Below are positions 1 through 5,673 of a DNA stretch of 33,111 bases, in pieces. The translations under genes and the position numbers were made by a program. A model generated the notes under the pieces. It was not told the origin of the DNA. It ran no database searches and saw only the letters and a list, made by a program, of their open reading frames with translations. The DNA is taken from NCBI GenBank assembly GCA_023382175.1, contig JAMCQB010000089.1, forward strand, positions 1-33,111, read 5' to 3'. The stretch's first letter is position 1, and each line of letters starts with the position of its first letter. Origin of the DNA: Nitrospirota bacterium. GTDB lineage: Bacteria; Nitrospirota; Thermodesulfovibrionia; Thermodesulfovibrionales; UBA9159.

Positions 1-230
1 ATGAGCATCGTCTTTTTTCTTCCGATTATATCTGAGAGCGCCCCTGCAGGAAGCTTGAAGAATATTCCCGTTACGGTGGATATTCCGACAGCGAATCCTA
101 TGGCCTCAGGTCCTGCCCCGAGATAGAGGGCAAACAAGGGGAGGACAGGGCTCCTGGCAAGGGCATAGGAAAGCCGTGCAAAGAAGCCCACAGAACAAAG
201 GGCGGTGAAGGGGGAAAGAACACTTGTCAT
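1..230 (-). CDS. MFS transporter, N-terminal fragment cut by the window edge
   Basis: The reverse strand from 230 reads an uninterrupted frame of 76 codons to the left edge, so only the N-terminus is visible. It starts with a hydrophobic helix, followed by a second helix and the major facilitator motif A region, GALSDIIGRKK (G, S-D, G-R-K-K at the TM2-TM3 loop). That motif is the reason for the family call. Substrate cannot be inferred from this fragment. It lies downstream of chrB on the same strand, so a role in efflux or metal stress is possible but is context only. The gene is not broken; it continues outside the window. Confidence 0.8.
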   Translation of the reverse strand, partial: MTSVLSPFTALCSVGFFARLSYALARSPVLPLFALYLGAGPEAIGFAVGISTVTGIFFKLPAGALSDIIGRKKTML

Positions 231-251
231 TTTGTTCTCGAAATACCCTCT

Positions 252-338
252 CCCTCAAGGGGGGAAAGATAACACCCCCATTCCCCTCTTAGTCTAAGAG
301 GGGGCGAAGGAGGAGTTAAGTTCCCCTTCCTTTGAGGG
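252..338. repeat. Nested palindromic intergenic repeat
   Basis: Outer arms CCCTCAAGG (252-260) and the matching TTCCCCTTCCTTTGAGGG end (321-338) enclose a perfect inner hairpin, CCCCTCTTA (283-291), loop GTC, TAAGAGGGG (295-303). The structure fills the gap between the DUF2148-like gene and the MFS gene. There is no T-run after either side of the hairpin, so it is not a standard intrinsic terminator. It looks like a small non-autonomous palindromic repeat; copy number in the genome is unknown. Confidence 0.6.
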
Positions 339-362
339 CCAATGCTCATGATGGTTGACCCT

Positions 363-737
363 TCAGTGCTTTACCGGCGTCTGCCTGTCGAAGTAGATGC
401 TCTTGCCGGTTATGCTCACCGGGATACCCATGACAACTTCGCCTTTTATATACCCCAATGCCTTTGCTGCTGCTCCTACCCGCTGCTGAACCCGGTTGTC
501 CACATTGAGAAAGCTTGCGGTCTTTGCAGCAGAGGAGAGGGCCACGCCGATATCCATCATCCTCATCACACAGTGGGGTCCTGTATATCCCATCTCCTTC
601 ATCCCGTCAGCAATCTTTTTCAGATCTCCTTCTTCCGTTATCACCACGATCTCAAGAAAGTCCTTTCCTCCTGCTTTTGGCGCTGTCCTTGCCGATGCCG
701 CCATTAACTTTGCTGCCATTTCAGTCACTTCTTTCAT
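363..737 (-). CDS. DUF2148-like protein without the Fe-S cysteines
   Basis: 124-residue protein. The N-terminal part (ASARTAPKAGGKDFLEI) and the C-terminal part (MGIPVSITGKSIYFDR) resemble the two ends of the DUF2148 family, whose members are usually about 180 residues and described as containing a ferredoxin-like cysteine cluster. This protein is shorter and has a single cysteine in the middle, so it should not bind an Fe-S cluster in the usual way. An ATG at 752 is in frame, but the ribosome binding site (AAAGGAGG, 741-749) is placed for the ATG at 737, which I chose. It lies between chrB and the MFS gene on the same strand. Function unknown. Confidence 0.65.
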   Translation of the reverse strand: MKEVTEMAAKLMAASARTAPKAGGKDFLEIVVITEEGDLKKIADGMKEMGYTGPHCVMRMMDIGVALSSAAKTASFLNVDNRVQQRVGAAAKALGYIKGEVVMGIPVSITGKSIYFDRQTPVKH

Positions 738-760
738 CACGCCTCCTTTCACTGCGGCTC

Positions 761-1768
761 TTACGCGAGCCTTGAAACATAGAGCATTTCAAAGACAGCC
801 ATTCCTTTTTCGAGGGCATCCCTGTCATCCTTTGCCGTCTTTCGTATCCCTGCAAGGATATCTTCCAGGCCCTTTGCCTCAGCTGCTTTGTACTTCTCGT
901 CCTTCAAATCAAGGTCATGGACGATCTCAGACATCTTTTTAAGTATTTTATCCTTGAGCCCGAAGGATTTGACAAACACCTCGAAGGTGCACATGTCGCC
1001 GGCATGGGTGAAATCCCCTCCACGCATGTCAAAGACAACAGAATCCCTACCCATAGCGTCCAGATCTTTTTCATCAATGAAAGCAAAAGACGCACTCTTA
1101 TCTATGAATCTCCTGATGAGCCAGGCAGATGCCATCCTGTCTATGAACGGTTTTTTTCTGGTTACCCATATTTTCCCCTGATAGGCGGTAACCGATTTGG
1201 TGGATATTGTCATGGGGCTTTCCTTCTTCATCTCTGTGCCTGAAAGGTTCTTAAGGTCGGCATCAACGCGTTTAATCCTTTTGTTTAAGGCTTCGCCCTT
1301 TCCTGAGGAGAAGAAATCGACCCTTTTCACTTCTTCGAACTCTTTCCGTAGTCTGTTGAACTGTTCTGATAATCCTCTGATGTTCTGGGCTGTTGTGCCT
1401 TTCTGGATGCTGCTCAACCTTCTTTCAAGGTCATACAGGGCCTTCTCTATAGTCTTATAGTCATCTGCCCTCTGCTGATCGAAGAGGGCGATGATTTCTG
1501 AATCCTTCATGGTATCGATCTTTTCAATTCGGGTAAAAGCACCTTCCCCCTTCATCTCTGCAATCTCAGACACAAGCCACTGAAGGAACTCATAATGTTC
1601 ATCATTAAAAGGCAGGATGTATACTGCCCCTTTCAGCTGCACCGCCCCTGCCTTGATGAGCTTCCTCCAGACCTTCATCCTGTTGCTTACCGGTTTTGAG
1701 GGAACGCTGTAAAAGAAGAGAATCCAGCCGTGACCCTTCAGAACGCCCCTCTTTGAAGCATGCTTCAT
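761..1768 (-). CDS. chrB: Chromate resistance protein ChrB
   Basis: 335 residues, full length for ChrB. The N-terminal domain (about 12-150) carries the typical FFYSVPSKPVSNRMK and LKGAVYILP stretches; the C-terminal ChrB domain (about 198-330) starts with WVTRKKPFIDRMASAWLIRR and contains a conserved acidic, Cys-containing stretch around 243-262. A helical linker joins them. ChrB is a chromate-responsive regulator and resistance factor in studied proteobacteria, usually paired with the ChrA transporter. No chrA is visible; an MFS gene lies downstream instead. The nearest Shine-Dalgarno (AGGAGG) is 15 nt from the ATG, which is long, but no better start exists and the N-terminus fits the family. 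Promoter at 1828-1856. Confidence 0.88.
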   Translation of the reverse strand: MKHASKRGVLKGHGWILFFYSVPSKPVSNRMKVWRKLIKAGAVQLKGAVYILPFNDEHYEFLQWLVSEIAEMKGEGAFTRIEKIDTMKDSEIIALFDQQRADDYKTIEKALYDLERRLSSIQKGTTAQNIRGLSEQFNRLRKEFEEVKRVDFFSSGKGEALNKRIKRVDADLKNLSGTEMKKESPMTISTKSVTAYQGKIWVTRKKPFIDRMASAWLIRRFIDKSASFAFIDEKDLDAMGRDSVVFDMRGGDFTHAGDMCTFEVFVKSFGLKDKILKKMSEIVHDLDLKDEKYKAAEAKGLEDILAGIRKTAKDDRDALEKGMAVFEMLYVSRLA

Positions 1769-1827
1769 GATCGTTAAGCCCTGCCTCCTTTTGGGTTATC
1801 GCCTCTGCTCATGTGACGCATGTTAAT

Positions 1828-1856
1828 AATGTAGCAGGTGTTACACTCATTGTCAA
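1828..1856 (-). promoter_or_regulatory. Promoter of chrB with palindrome in the spacer
   Basis: On the minus strand TTGACA (1851-1856) and TACATT (1828-1833) are separated by exactly 17 bp. The spacer contains the small palindrome GTGTAACAC (1838-1846), a possible operator. Autoregulation by ChrB is an inference from the family. Confidence 0.7.
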
Positions 1857-1977
1857 GTCTTTTTTGCTATCCCCTCTCACCCTCATTTTTCTGCAATGGT
1901 GGCAGGAATCCCGGGTCATGTATCGTGTGGCAACTGTGTGATTTAGGAGCACAAATCAGGTGGCCTAAAGCTGTAGC

Positions 1978-2007
1978 TTGACATTTATATTTATCCATGT
2001 TCATACT
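1978..2007 (+). promoter_or_regulatory. Promoter of the secreted CxxC protein
   Basis: TTGACA (1978-1983), 18-bp spacer, CATACT (2002-2007). A 7-3-7 inverted repeat, GTTCATA-CTT-TATGAAC (1999-2015), overlaps the -10 box and could be a repressor site. Confidence 0.5.
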
Positions 2008-2065
2008 TTATGAACTGTTTAACTACTATCTTTGCATCTGCAGGGGAGATTACACGGAGGAATGC

Positions 2066-2365
2066 ATGGGTAGAAAACGGATGTTCATGATGGGAATGCT
2101 TCTTTTCACCGCCGTGTTCCTGGTGCATTCATTGGGAGCGGGGGAAACTCAAAAACCAAAGATCGCGCCGCCATGTAAACAGTGTTACGCACCTGACGAG
2201 AAGATTCTCAGGGGAGCCCTTGGAGGCGTCCCGGGTAAGGCGGGAACGATCCAGGTGCAGATCGTGGCTTATCTTATACTCAAAGAGGCAGGGTATAAAG
2301 TGCGATTCCTTAACGCAGATATCAAGATCGACAAGGACGGAAAGTACGAGATAAGCAAGGAATAG
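2066..2365 (+). CDS. Small secreted protein with a CxxC motif, unknown function
   Basis: 99 residues. An N-terminal signal peptide (hydrophobic stretch about 7-23, after a basic start) is followed by PPCKQCYAPDE with a CxxC pair, then a short beta-rich or alpha/beta segment. The frame opens at 1997, but GGAGG lies 5 nt before the ATG at 2066, which also gives a proper signal peptide. The C-terminal third (ILKEAGYKVRFLN) faintly resembles the end of a rhodanese-like domain; this is a guess. The CxxC may be a redox pair or a metal/heme site; a full CxxCH heme motif is absent. Its own promoter and palindrome suggest independent regulation. I do not recognise the family. Confidence 0.6.
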   Translation: MGRKRMFMMGMLLFTAVFLVHSLGAGETQKPKIAPPCKQCYAPDEKILRGALGGVPGKAGTIQVQIVAYLILKEAGYKVRFLNADIKIDKDGKYEISKE

Positions 2366-2395
2366 CAGAAGAAAAACTCCTGCAGTGCCGATCAC

Positions 2396-2436
2396 GACAA
2401 GACCCTTTCCGGTCAACCGCCGGCAAGGGTCTTGTC
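2396..2436. terminator. Bidirectional stem-loop between convergent genes
   Basis: Perfect 12-bp arms GACAAGACCCTT (2396-2407) and AAGGGTCTTGTC (2425-2436), with an inner CCGG/CCGG pairing in the loop. It sits between the stop codons of two converging genes. T-runs are weak on both sides, so termination efficiency is uncertain. Confidence 0.65.
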
Positions 2437-2437
2437 A

Positions 2438-2785
2438 TTATCGCCTCCTTTCGAGTCTCTTTATCCTTCTTTCTTCTACACTCATCCCGATTTCAGAGAG
2501 CTTATCGATAACTTCGTAAAACTGTCTTACCTTTTCTTCCTCACGGCATTGCTTTAGCTCTGCTTCGGTCTTCGCCCGCTCCAGGCAACCCCTCGTTACT
2601 TCCAGACGCCGCTCAAGGGTTTCGATGTCCTTCAGTAGTTCGCTTCTTTCCTTTTCAATGGATGAATGCGGGGATGCTTCTTCCGAGAATGAAGAGTGAA
2701 GGAAAAAGGCCCAGGAAAAAACAAGGGCTACCAATACAACACAGATAAAATAGAGAGAGCTCTTTTTATTCATTCGCCGCCTCAT
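2438..2785 (-). CDS. Membrane-anchored coiled-coil protein, unknown function
   Basis: 115 residues from the ATG at 2785, which has AAAGGAG 7 nt upstream; an in-frame ATG at 2806 lies before that site and is less likely. A very basic N-terminus (MRRRMNKK) precedes one transmembrane helix or uncleaved signal anchor (about 9-29), then a long charged helix rich in Glu, Arg and Leu heptads (about 42-110), predicted to form a coiled coil in the periplasm. Two cysteines (in GCLERA and QCREEE) lie in that helix. No family recognised. It converges with the secreted CxxC gene and shares its terminator. Confidence 0.6.
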   Translation of the reverse strand: MRRRMNKKSSLYFICVVLVALVFSWAFFLHSSFSEEASPHSSIEKERSELLKDIETLERRLEVTRGCLERAKTEAELKQCREEEKVRQFYEVIDKLSEIGMSVEERRIKRLERRR

Positions 2786-2865
2786 AAAAATACTCCTTTC
2801 ATTCATATTATAAATGAAAAGGCACAGGTTGAGAAGGCCTCGAGAGGAGTGAGACGGGATACGGG

Positions 2866-3339
2866 TTAGGAACCGACGGACGAAGTCTCCTGTTCGAGGC
2901 CGAAAGAGTCGCGTGCGACTATCTCTTTGATCATCATTGACGAAGATTTGTCGAGCTTCCTCAGTTTCCGGAGGGACCAGGCTGCTGATGACAGAAGGGA
3001 CGCAAAACCCGTGATCACCTCAAGGGAGGGGATCGAATACTCTTTGCCTATGACATATCCAAGGAGCGAGCCGCCAAAGAAACAGATGATCGGGATGCCA
3101 TAGGCAAGGAGAAAGCCCCTCCTCTGAATACCTCTATCCAGGGCTACGGTCACCGTGTCTCCCGGAATTGCATGTTTAGTGTTCCTCACGGTGAGAGTTG
3201 CCGTCATGCCCGATGATTTGCAGAGGCCGATGGCCGCGGCGCCGCACCCCTTGCAGGATTCCCCGCCCTGAAGCAGTACCACCGCCATATCCCTGTCAAG
3301 CTTTATTACCATGCCTGTTTCAGGCACCGTCGGCTTCAT
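2866..3339 (-). CDS. RseC/MucC-family membrane protein
   Basis: 157 residues. The N-terminal half has the SoxR-reducing/RseC layout: a small beta domain with clustered cysteines (C29, C32, C40 in CKGCGAAAIGLC) and an ending AIPGDTVTVAL, followed by two transmembrane helices (about 74-97 and 104-122) and a charged tail. In E. coli RseC acts with the sigma-E pathway and the Rsx/Rnf-type SoxR-reducing complex; no rse or rnf genes are present here, so the role is unknown. The cysteines suggest redox or Fe-S chemistry. Start at 3339 fits the family N-terminus, with no clear Shine-Dalgarno; Met10 is an alternative. Confidence 0.75.
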   Translation of the reverse strand: MKPTVPETGMVIKLDRDMAVVLLQGGESCKGCGAAAIGLCKSSGMTATLTVRNTKHAIPGDTVTVALDRGIQRRGFLLAYGIPIICFFGGSLLGYVIGKEYSIPSLEVITGFASLLSSAAWSLRKLRKLDKSSSMMIKEIVARDSFGLEQETSSVGS

Positions 3340-3439
3340 AGAACTACTTTATTCGATTCAGCGAGGGAAGAATATGTCCTAAATCATATGCCGGTGAAGC
3401 GCTCTCCGAGCATTTTGAATATCCGCCCGCTTCTACAGA

Positions 3440-3469
3440 TTGACATGCATTTGCAGTTTCGGCTATTAT
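3440..3469 (+). promoter_or_regulatory. Strong sigma-70 type promoter of the htpX operon
   Basis: Consensus TTGACA (3440-3445), 18-bp spacer and TATTAT (3464-3469). The expected transcript start, near 3476, coincides with the 5' end of the riboswitch. Confidence 0.75.
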
Positions 3470-3473
3470 TTAA

Positions 3474-3577
3474 ACAGTAATGGGGAGTAGCTGAATCAGC
3501 GGCTATCGTCAGCACGTCTGCCTCAGGTAGGCCGGTACCACTGGTTAGGTAAAACTAACAAGCCAGACCTTTACCGC
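3474..3577 (+). promoter_or_regulatory. yybP-ykoY manganese riboswitch
   Basis: The leader contains the hallmark GGGGAGTAG (3482-3490), then a first hairpin (TAGC...GCTA), a GTCA element, and the downstream partner AACAAGCCAGACCTTTACC. A hairpin GTTAG-GTAAAA-CTAAC sits between them. The two conserved internal loops, GGGGAGUAG and AAGxxAGACC, form the Mn2+ site in characterised members of this class. The 3' strand GACCTTTACC can pair either with GTAATGG at the 5' end (closed aptamer) or with the terminator arm, giving the expected switch: Mn2+ stabilises the aptamer and allows read-through. Mechanism is inferred from the class. Confidence 0.85.
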
Positions 3578-3608
3578 GCAAGTAATTTCTGCGGTAAAGG
3601 TCTTTTTT
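3565..3608 (+). terminator. Riboswitch expression-platform terminator
   Basis: Perfect 13-bp stem AGACCTTTACCGC (3565-3577) / GCGGTAAAGGTCT (3591-3603) followed by six T. The left arm overlaps the conserved 3' strand of the aptamer, so terminator and ligand-bound aptamer are mutually exclusive. Confidence 0.85.
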
Positions 3609-3634
3609 GTAGGAACAAAGATAGGAGGTATAAA

Positions 3635-4483
3635 ATGAACGGAATTAAGACAATGATTCTCATGGTAACGCTGACACTGATGCTCGTGTTTATCGGCGGA
3701 CTCCTGGGAGGGAAGACAGGGATGACCTTTGCCCTTGTCATGGCATTCGGCATGAACTTCATCACATATTGGTTCAGCGATAAGATCGTTCTCAAGATGT
3801 ATGGCGCAAAACAGGTAACCGAGGCAGAAGCCCAGGAGCTTTACAGTATGGTCAGAAGACTTTCTCAAAGGGCTGAACTTCCCATGCCGAAGGTTTATAT
3901 AATGGAGCAGGACCAGCCGAATGCCTTTGCGACAGGGAGGAATCCCCAGCACGGAGCTGTTGCCGTTACCACAGGCATTATGAGAATTCTTTCGAGGGAA
4001 GAGCTTGGAGGTGTTATAGCCCACGAGCTCGCCCATATCAGACACAGGGATATCCTTGTAAGCACTGTCGCGGCAACAATTGCGGGAGCTATAAGTTATC
4101 TCGCTCAGATGGCGCAGTGGGCGATGATATTCGGCGGAAGAAATAGTGACGACGAGAGAGGCGGCAATCCGGTAGCAGCGCTTGTGATGATGATAGTCGG
4201 CCCGATTGCAGCCATGATGATTCAAATGGCAATATCCCGCTCGAGGGAATACGGAGCTGATGCAGGAGGGGCCAAGATTGCAGGCAATCCGCTGCATCTT
4301 GCAAATGCTCTGAAAAAACTGCACATGGCCTCTCAAAGAATACCCATGAATGCTAGCCCTGCAACATCCCATATGTTCATTGTCAATCCACTGTCAGGCG
4401 GTGGTCTTCTCAAGCTCTTCAGCACCCACCCTCCGATAGAGGAGAGGGTCGCAAGACTCGAATCCATGAGATCAAGCGTATAA
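3635..4483 (+). CDS. htpX: HtpX-like M48 family membrane zinc protease
   Basis: 282 residues, typical for HtpX. Two N-terminal transmembrane helices (about 5-25 and 28-47) precede the protease domain. The zinc site is intact: HELAH with H130, E131 and H134, and the third ligand E205 in SRSREYGAD. Two further hydrophobic stretches (about 141-165 and 180-200) lie between them, as in the family. HtpX degrades damaged or misassembled membrane proteins at the cytoplasmic face. AGGAGGT lies 5-6 nt before the ATG. It is the first gene behind the manganese riboswitch, followed by two small genes at short spacing, so the three probably form one operon induced by Mn2+. Confidence 0.92.
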   Translation: MNGIKTMILMVTLTLMLVFIGGLLGGKTGMTFALVMAFGMNFITYWFSDKIVLKMYGAKQVTEAEAQELYSMVRRLSQRAELPMPKVYIMEQDQPNAFATGRNPQHGAVAVTTGIMRILSREELGGVIAHELAHIRHRDILVSTVAATIAGAISYLAQMAQWAMIFGGRNSDDERGGNPVAALVMMIVGPIAAMMIQMAISRSREYGADAGGAKIAGNPLHLANALKKLHMASQRIPMNASPATSHMFIVNPLSGGGLLKLFSTHPPIEERVARLESMRSSV

Positions 4484-4494
4484 CTGAACAGGTC

Positions 4495-4737
4495 ATGACG
4501 GCGCTTATCCTTAAAGGTATTCAACAGGCAAAGAAACTGGTAATTGCCGTTATAGGCTTCACAATTCTTATAGTCGGCATTGCTATGATTGTTTTGCCTG
4601 GGCCTGCTATAATTGTTATACCTGTCGGACTGGGAATCCTTGGTACCGAACTTATGTGGGCAAAACGTTTGCTGAATAAAGCAAAAAACAAATTCCAGAA
4701 AACAACAAAAGGAGGCGCCGTCAATGAAGCCGAGTGA
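4495..4737 (+). CDS. PGPGW-family small membrane protein
   Basis: 80 residues with two transmembrane stretches (about 14-34 and 37-52) and the conserved LPGPAIIVIPVGLGILGTE loop that defines the PGPGW-type family, followed by WAKRLL and a basic C-terminal tail. The loop here reads PGPAI rather than PGPGW. Function of the family is unknown. It starts 11 nt after htpX and its 3' end overlaps the next gene by 14 nt, which supports one operon and translational coupling. Confidence 0.75.
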   Translation: MTALILKGIQQAKKLVIAVIGFTILIVGIAMIVLPGPAIIVIPVGLGILGTELMWAKRLLNKAKNKFQKTTKGGAVNEAE

Positions 4738-5023
4738 AAGGGAAGCTGAGTATATCGCAAGAATGGAGTTTGAAAAAAAGAAGAAGACTGAGGAAGAAAA
4801 ACACAGACTGCTTAAAGCAGAAGAAAAGAAAAGACTGAGAGATCTTCACCATATGAGATGCCCCAAGTGCGGGATGGAGTTGATAGAGATAGATTACAAA
4901 GAAATAAAAGTGGACAAATGCTCTGAATGTGAAGGGATATGGCTTGATGCAGGAGAGCTTGAAGCTGTGTCAAAGCTTGAAAAAGGCGGACTGGACAAGC
5001 TGTTCGGTGTGTTCAGGAAGTAG
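4724..5023 (+). CDS. TFIIB-type zinc ribbon protein
   Basis: 99 residues. The N-terminal half (1-45) is a charged Lys/Glu helix, probably a coiled coil. The C-terminal half is a zf-TFIIB domain (about 46-85) with two metal-binding knuckles, CPKCG and CSECEGIWLDAGELE, the latter strongly characteristic. Such proteins are common small cytosolic zinc proteins without a settled function. The ATG at 4724 has GGAGG 8 nt upstream and overlaps the preceding gene. Last gene before the terminator at 5046. Confidence 0.8.
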   Translation: MKPSEREAEYIARMEFEKKKKTEEEKHRLLKAEEKKRLRDLHHMRCPKCGMELIEIDYKEIKVDKCSECEGIWLDAGELEAVSKLEKGGLDKLFGVFRK

Positions 5024-5045
5024 AAGTTAGGCAGACCCGACAGGC

Positions 5046-5098
5046 AAGACCTTTACCTCAATAGACAAATTGATATGTTGGTGGTAAAGGTCTTTTTA
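5046..5098 (+). terminator. Terminator of the htpX operon
   Basis: Perfect 12-bp arms AAGACCTTTACC (5046-5057) and GGTAAAGGTCTT (5083-5094) followed by a T-run. The loop holds a second small hairpin (TCAAT...ATTGA). The arms nearly repeat those of the riboswitch terminator, and GCAAGACCTTTACC also matches the 3' strand of the yybP-ykoY class, but no full aptamer precedes it. Confidence 0.85.
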
Positions 5099-5127
5099 TT
5101 GGAACTGGTTACATTTTCCCCTATAAT
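5099..5127 (+). promoter_or_regulatory. Candidate promoter of the yqhA-ATPase operon
   Basis: TTGGAA (5099-5104), 17-bp spacer and a perfect TATAAT (5122-5127), directly after the terminator. Confidence 0.5.
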
Positions 5128-5214
5128 CTAAATTACAGATACTTTTAAAAGGTGATTTGAATGACACTCTGTCTTAGTTTCATAATCTGCACGTCCGAAA
5201 TGAGGTGAGTACAG

Positions 5215-5667
5215 ATGGAAAACCTGCTTGAAAAAAGTAAGTACCTGATTTTAATTGCTGTTATCTCCTCTCTGGTGGCGTCAGTTGCTGGATTTTTATG
5301 GGGCGCACTAAAGACGGTTGCAGTAATAGTGTAGATAAGCACAACTTATGGCAAGGATCCGCACGCTGCAATATCCCTGATAGGACTTATGGACACATTC
5401 CTCATCGCCACCGCCCTTTTTATCTTTGCAGTCGGCATGTATGAGCTTTTCATAAAGGACGTTTCCCTTCCCCAGTGGCTTGTGATACGGAACCTCCATG
5501 ACCTCAAAGTGAGGCTCAGCAGCGTCATTATCCTCGTAATGACTGTTATATTTCTCGAACATCTGGTGGAATGGAAAGACCCGCAGGCCACCCTCTTTTA
5601 TGGTATCGCTGTGGCAGTCGTTTCCGCGTCTCTTATAGCATTCAGTCATTTTGGCGGAAGGGACTAA
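5215..5667 (+). pseudogene. YqhA/UPF0114 membrane protein interrupted by an in-frame TAG
   Basis: From the ATG at 5215 (GAGGTGAG 5 nt upstream) one frame encodes 150 codons to 5667, interrupted only by TAG at 5332-5334 (codon 40). The sequence on both sides belongs to the same UPF0114 protein: the N-terminal helix (LLEKSKYLILIAVISSL) before the stop, and TTYGKDPHAAISLIGLMDTF with three more transmembrane helices after it. No frameshift or gap is needed. Either the gene is inactivated, the stop is read through, translation restarts at the ATG at 5389 (92 residues), or the TAG is a sequence error. The downstream P-type ATPase starts 6 nt after it. YqhA-type proteins have no established biochemical role. 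Confidence 0.8.
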
Positions 5668-5673
5668 GGAAAT

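Noticed and set aside
283-303. Perfect 9-bp hairpin as an intrinsic terminator
   Set aside because: No T-run on either strand; better explained as the core of a palindromic repeat.
3545-4372. 275-codon minus-strand frame opposite htpX
   Set aside because: Shadow of htpX; composition is not protein-like and it would cover the riboswitch terminator.
5161-5208. 15-codon ORF just before the YqhA gene
   Set aside because: Weak ribosome binding site, no recognisable leader-peptide feature such as a codon run, and no hairpin pair for attenuation; likely chance.
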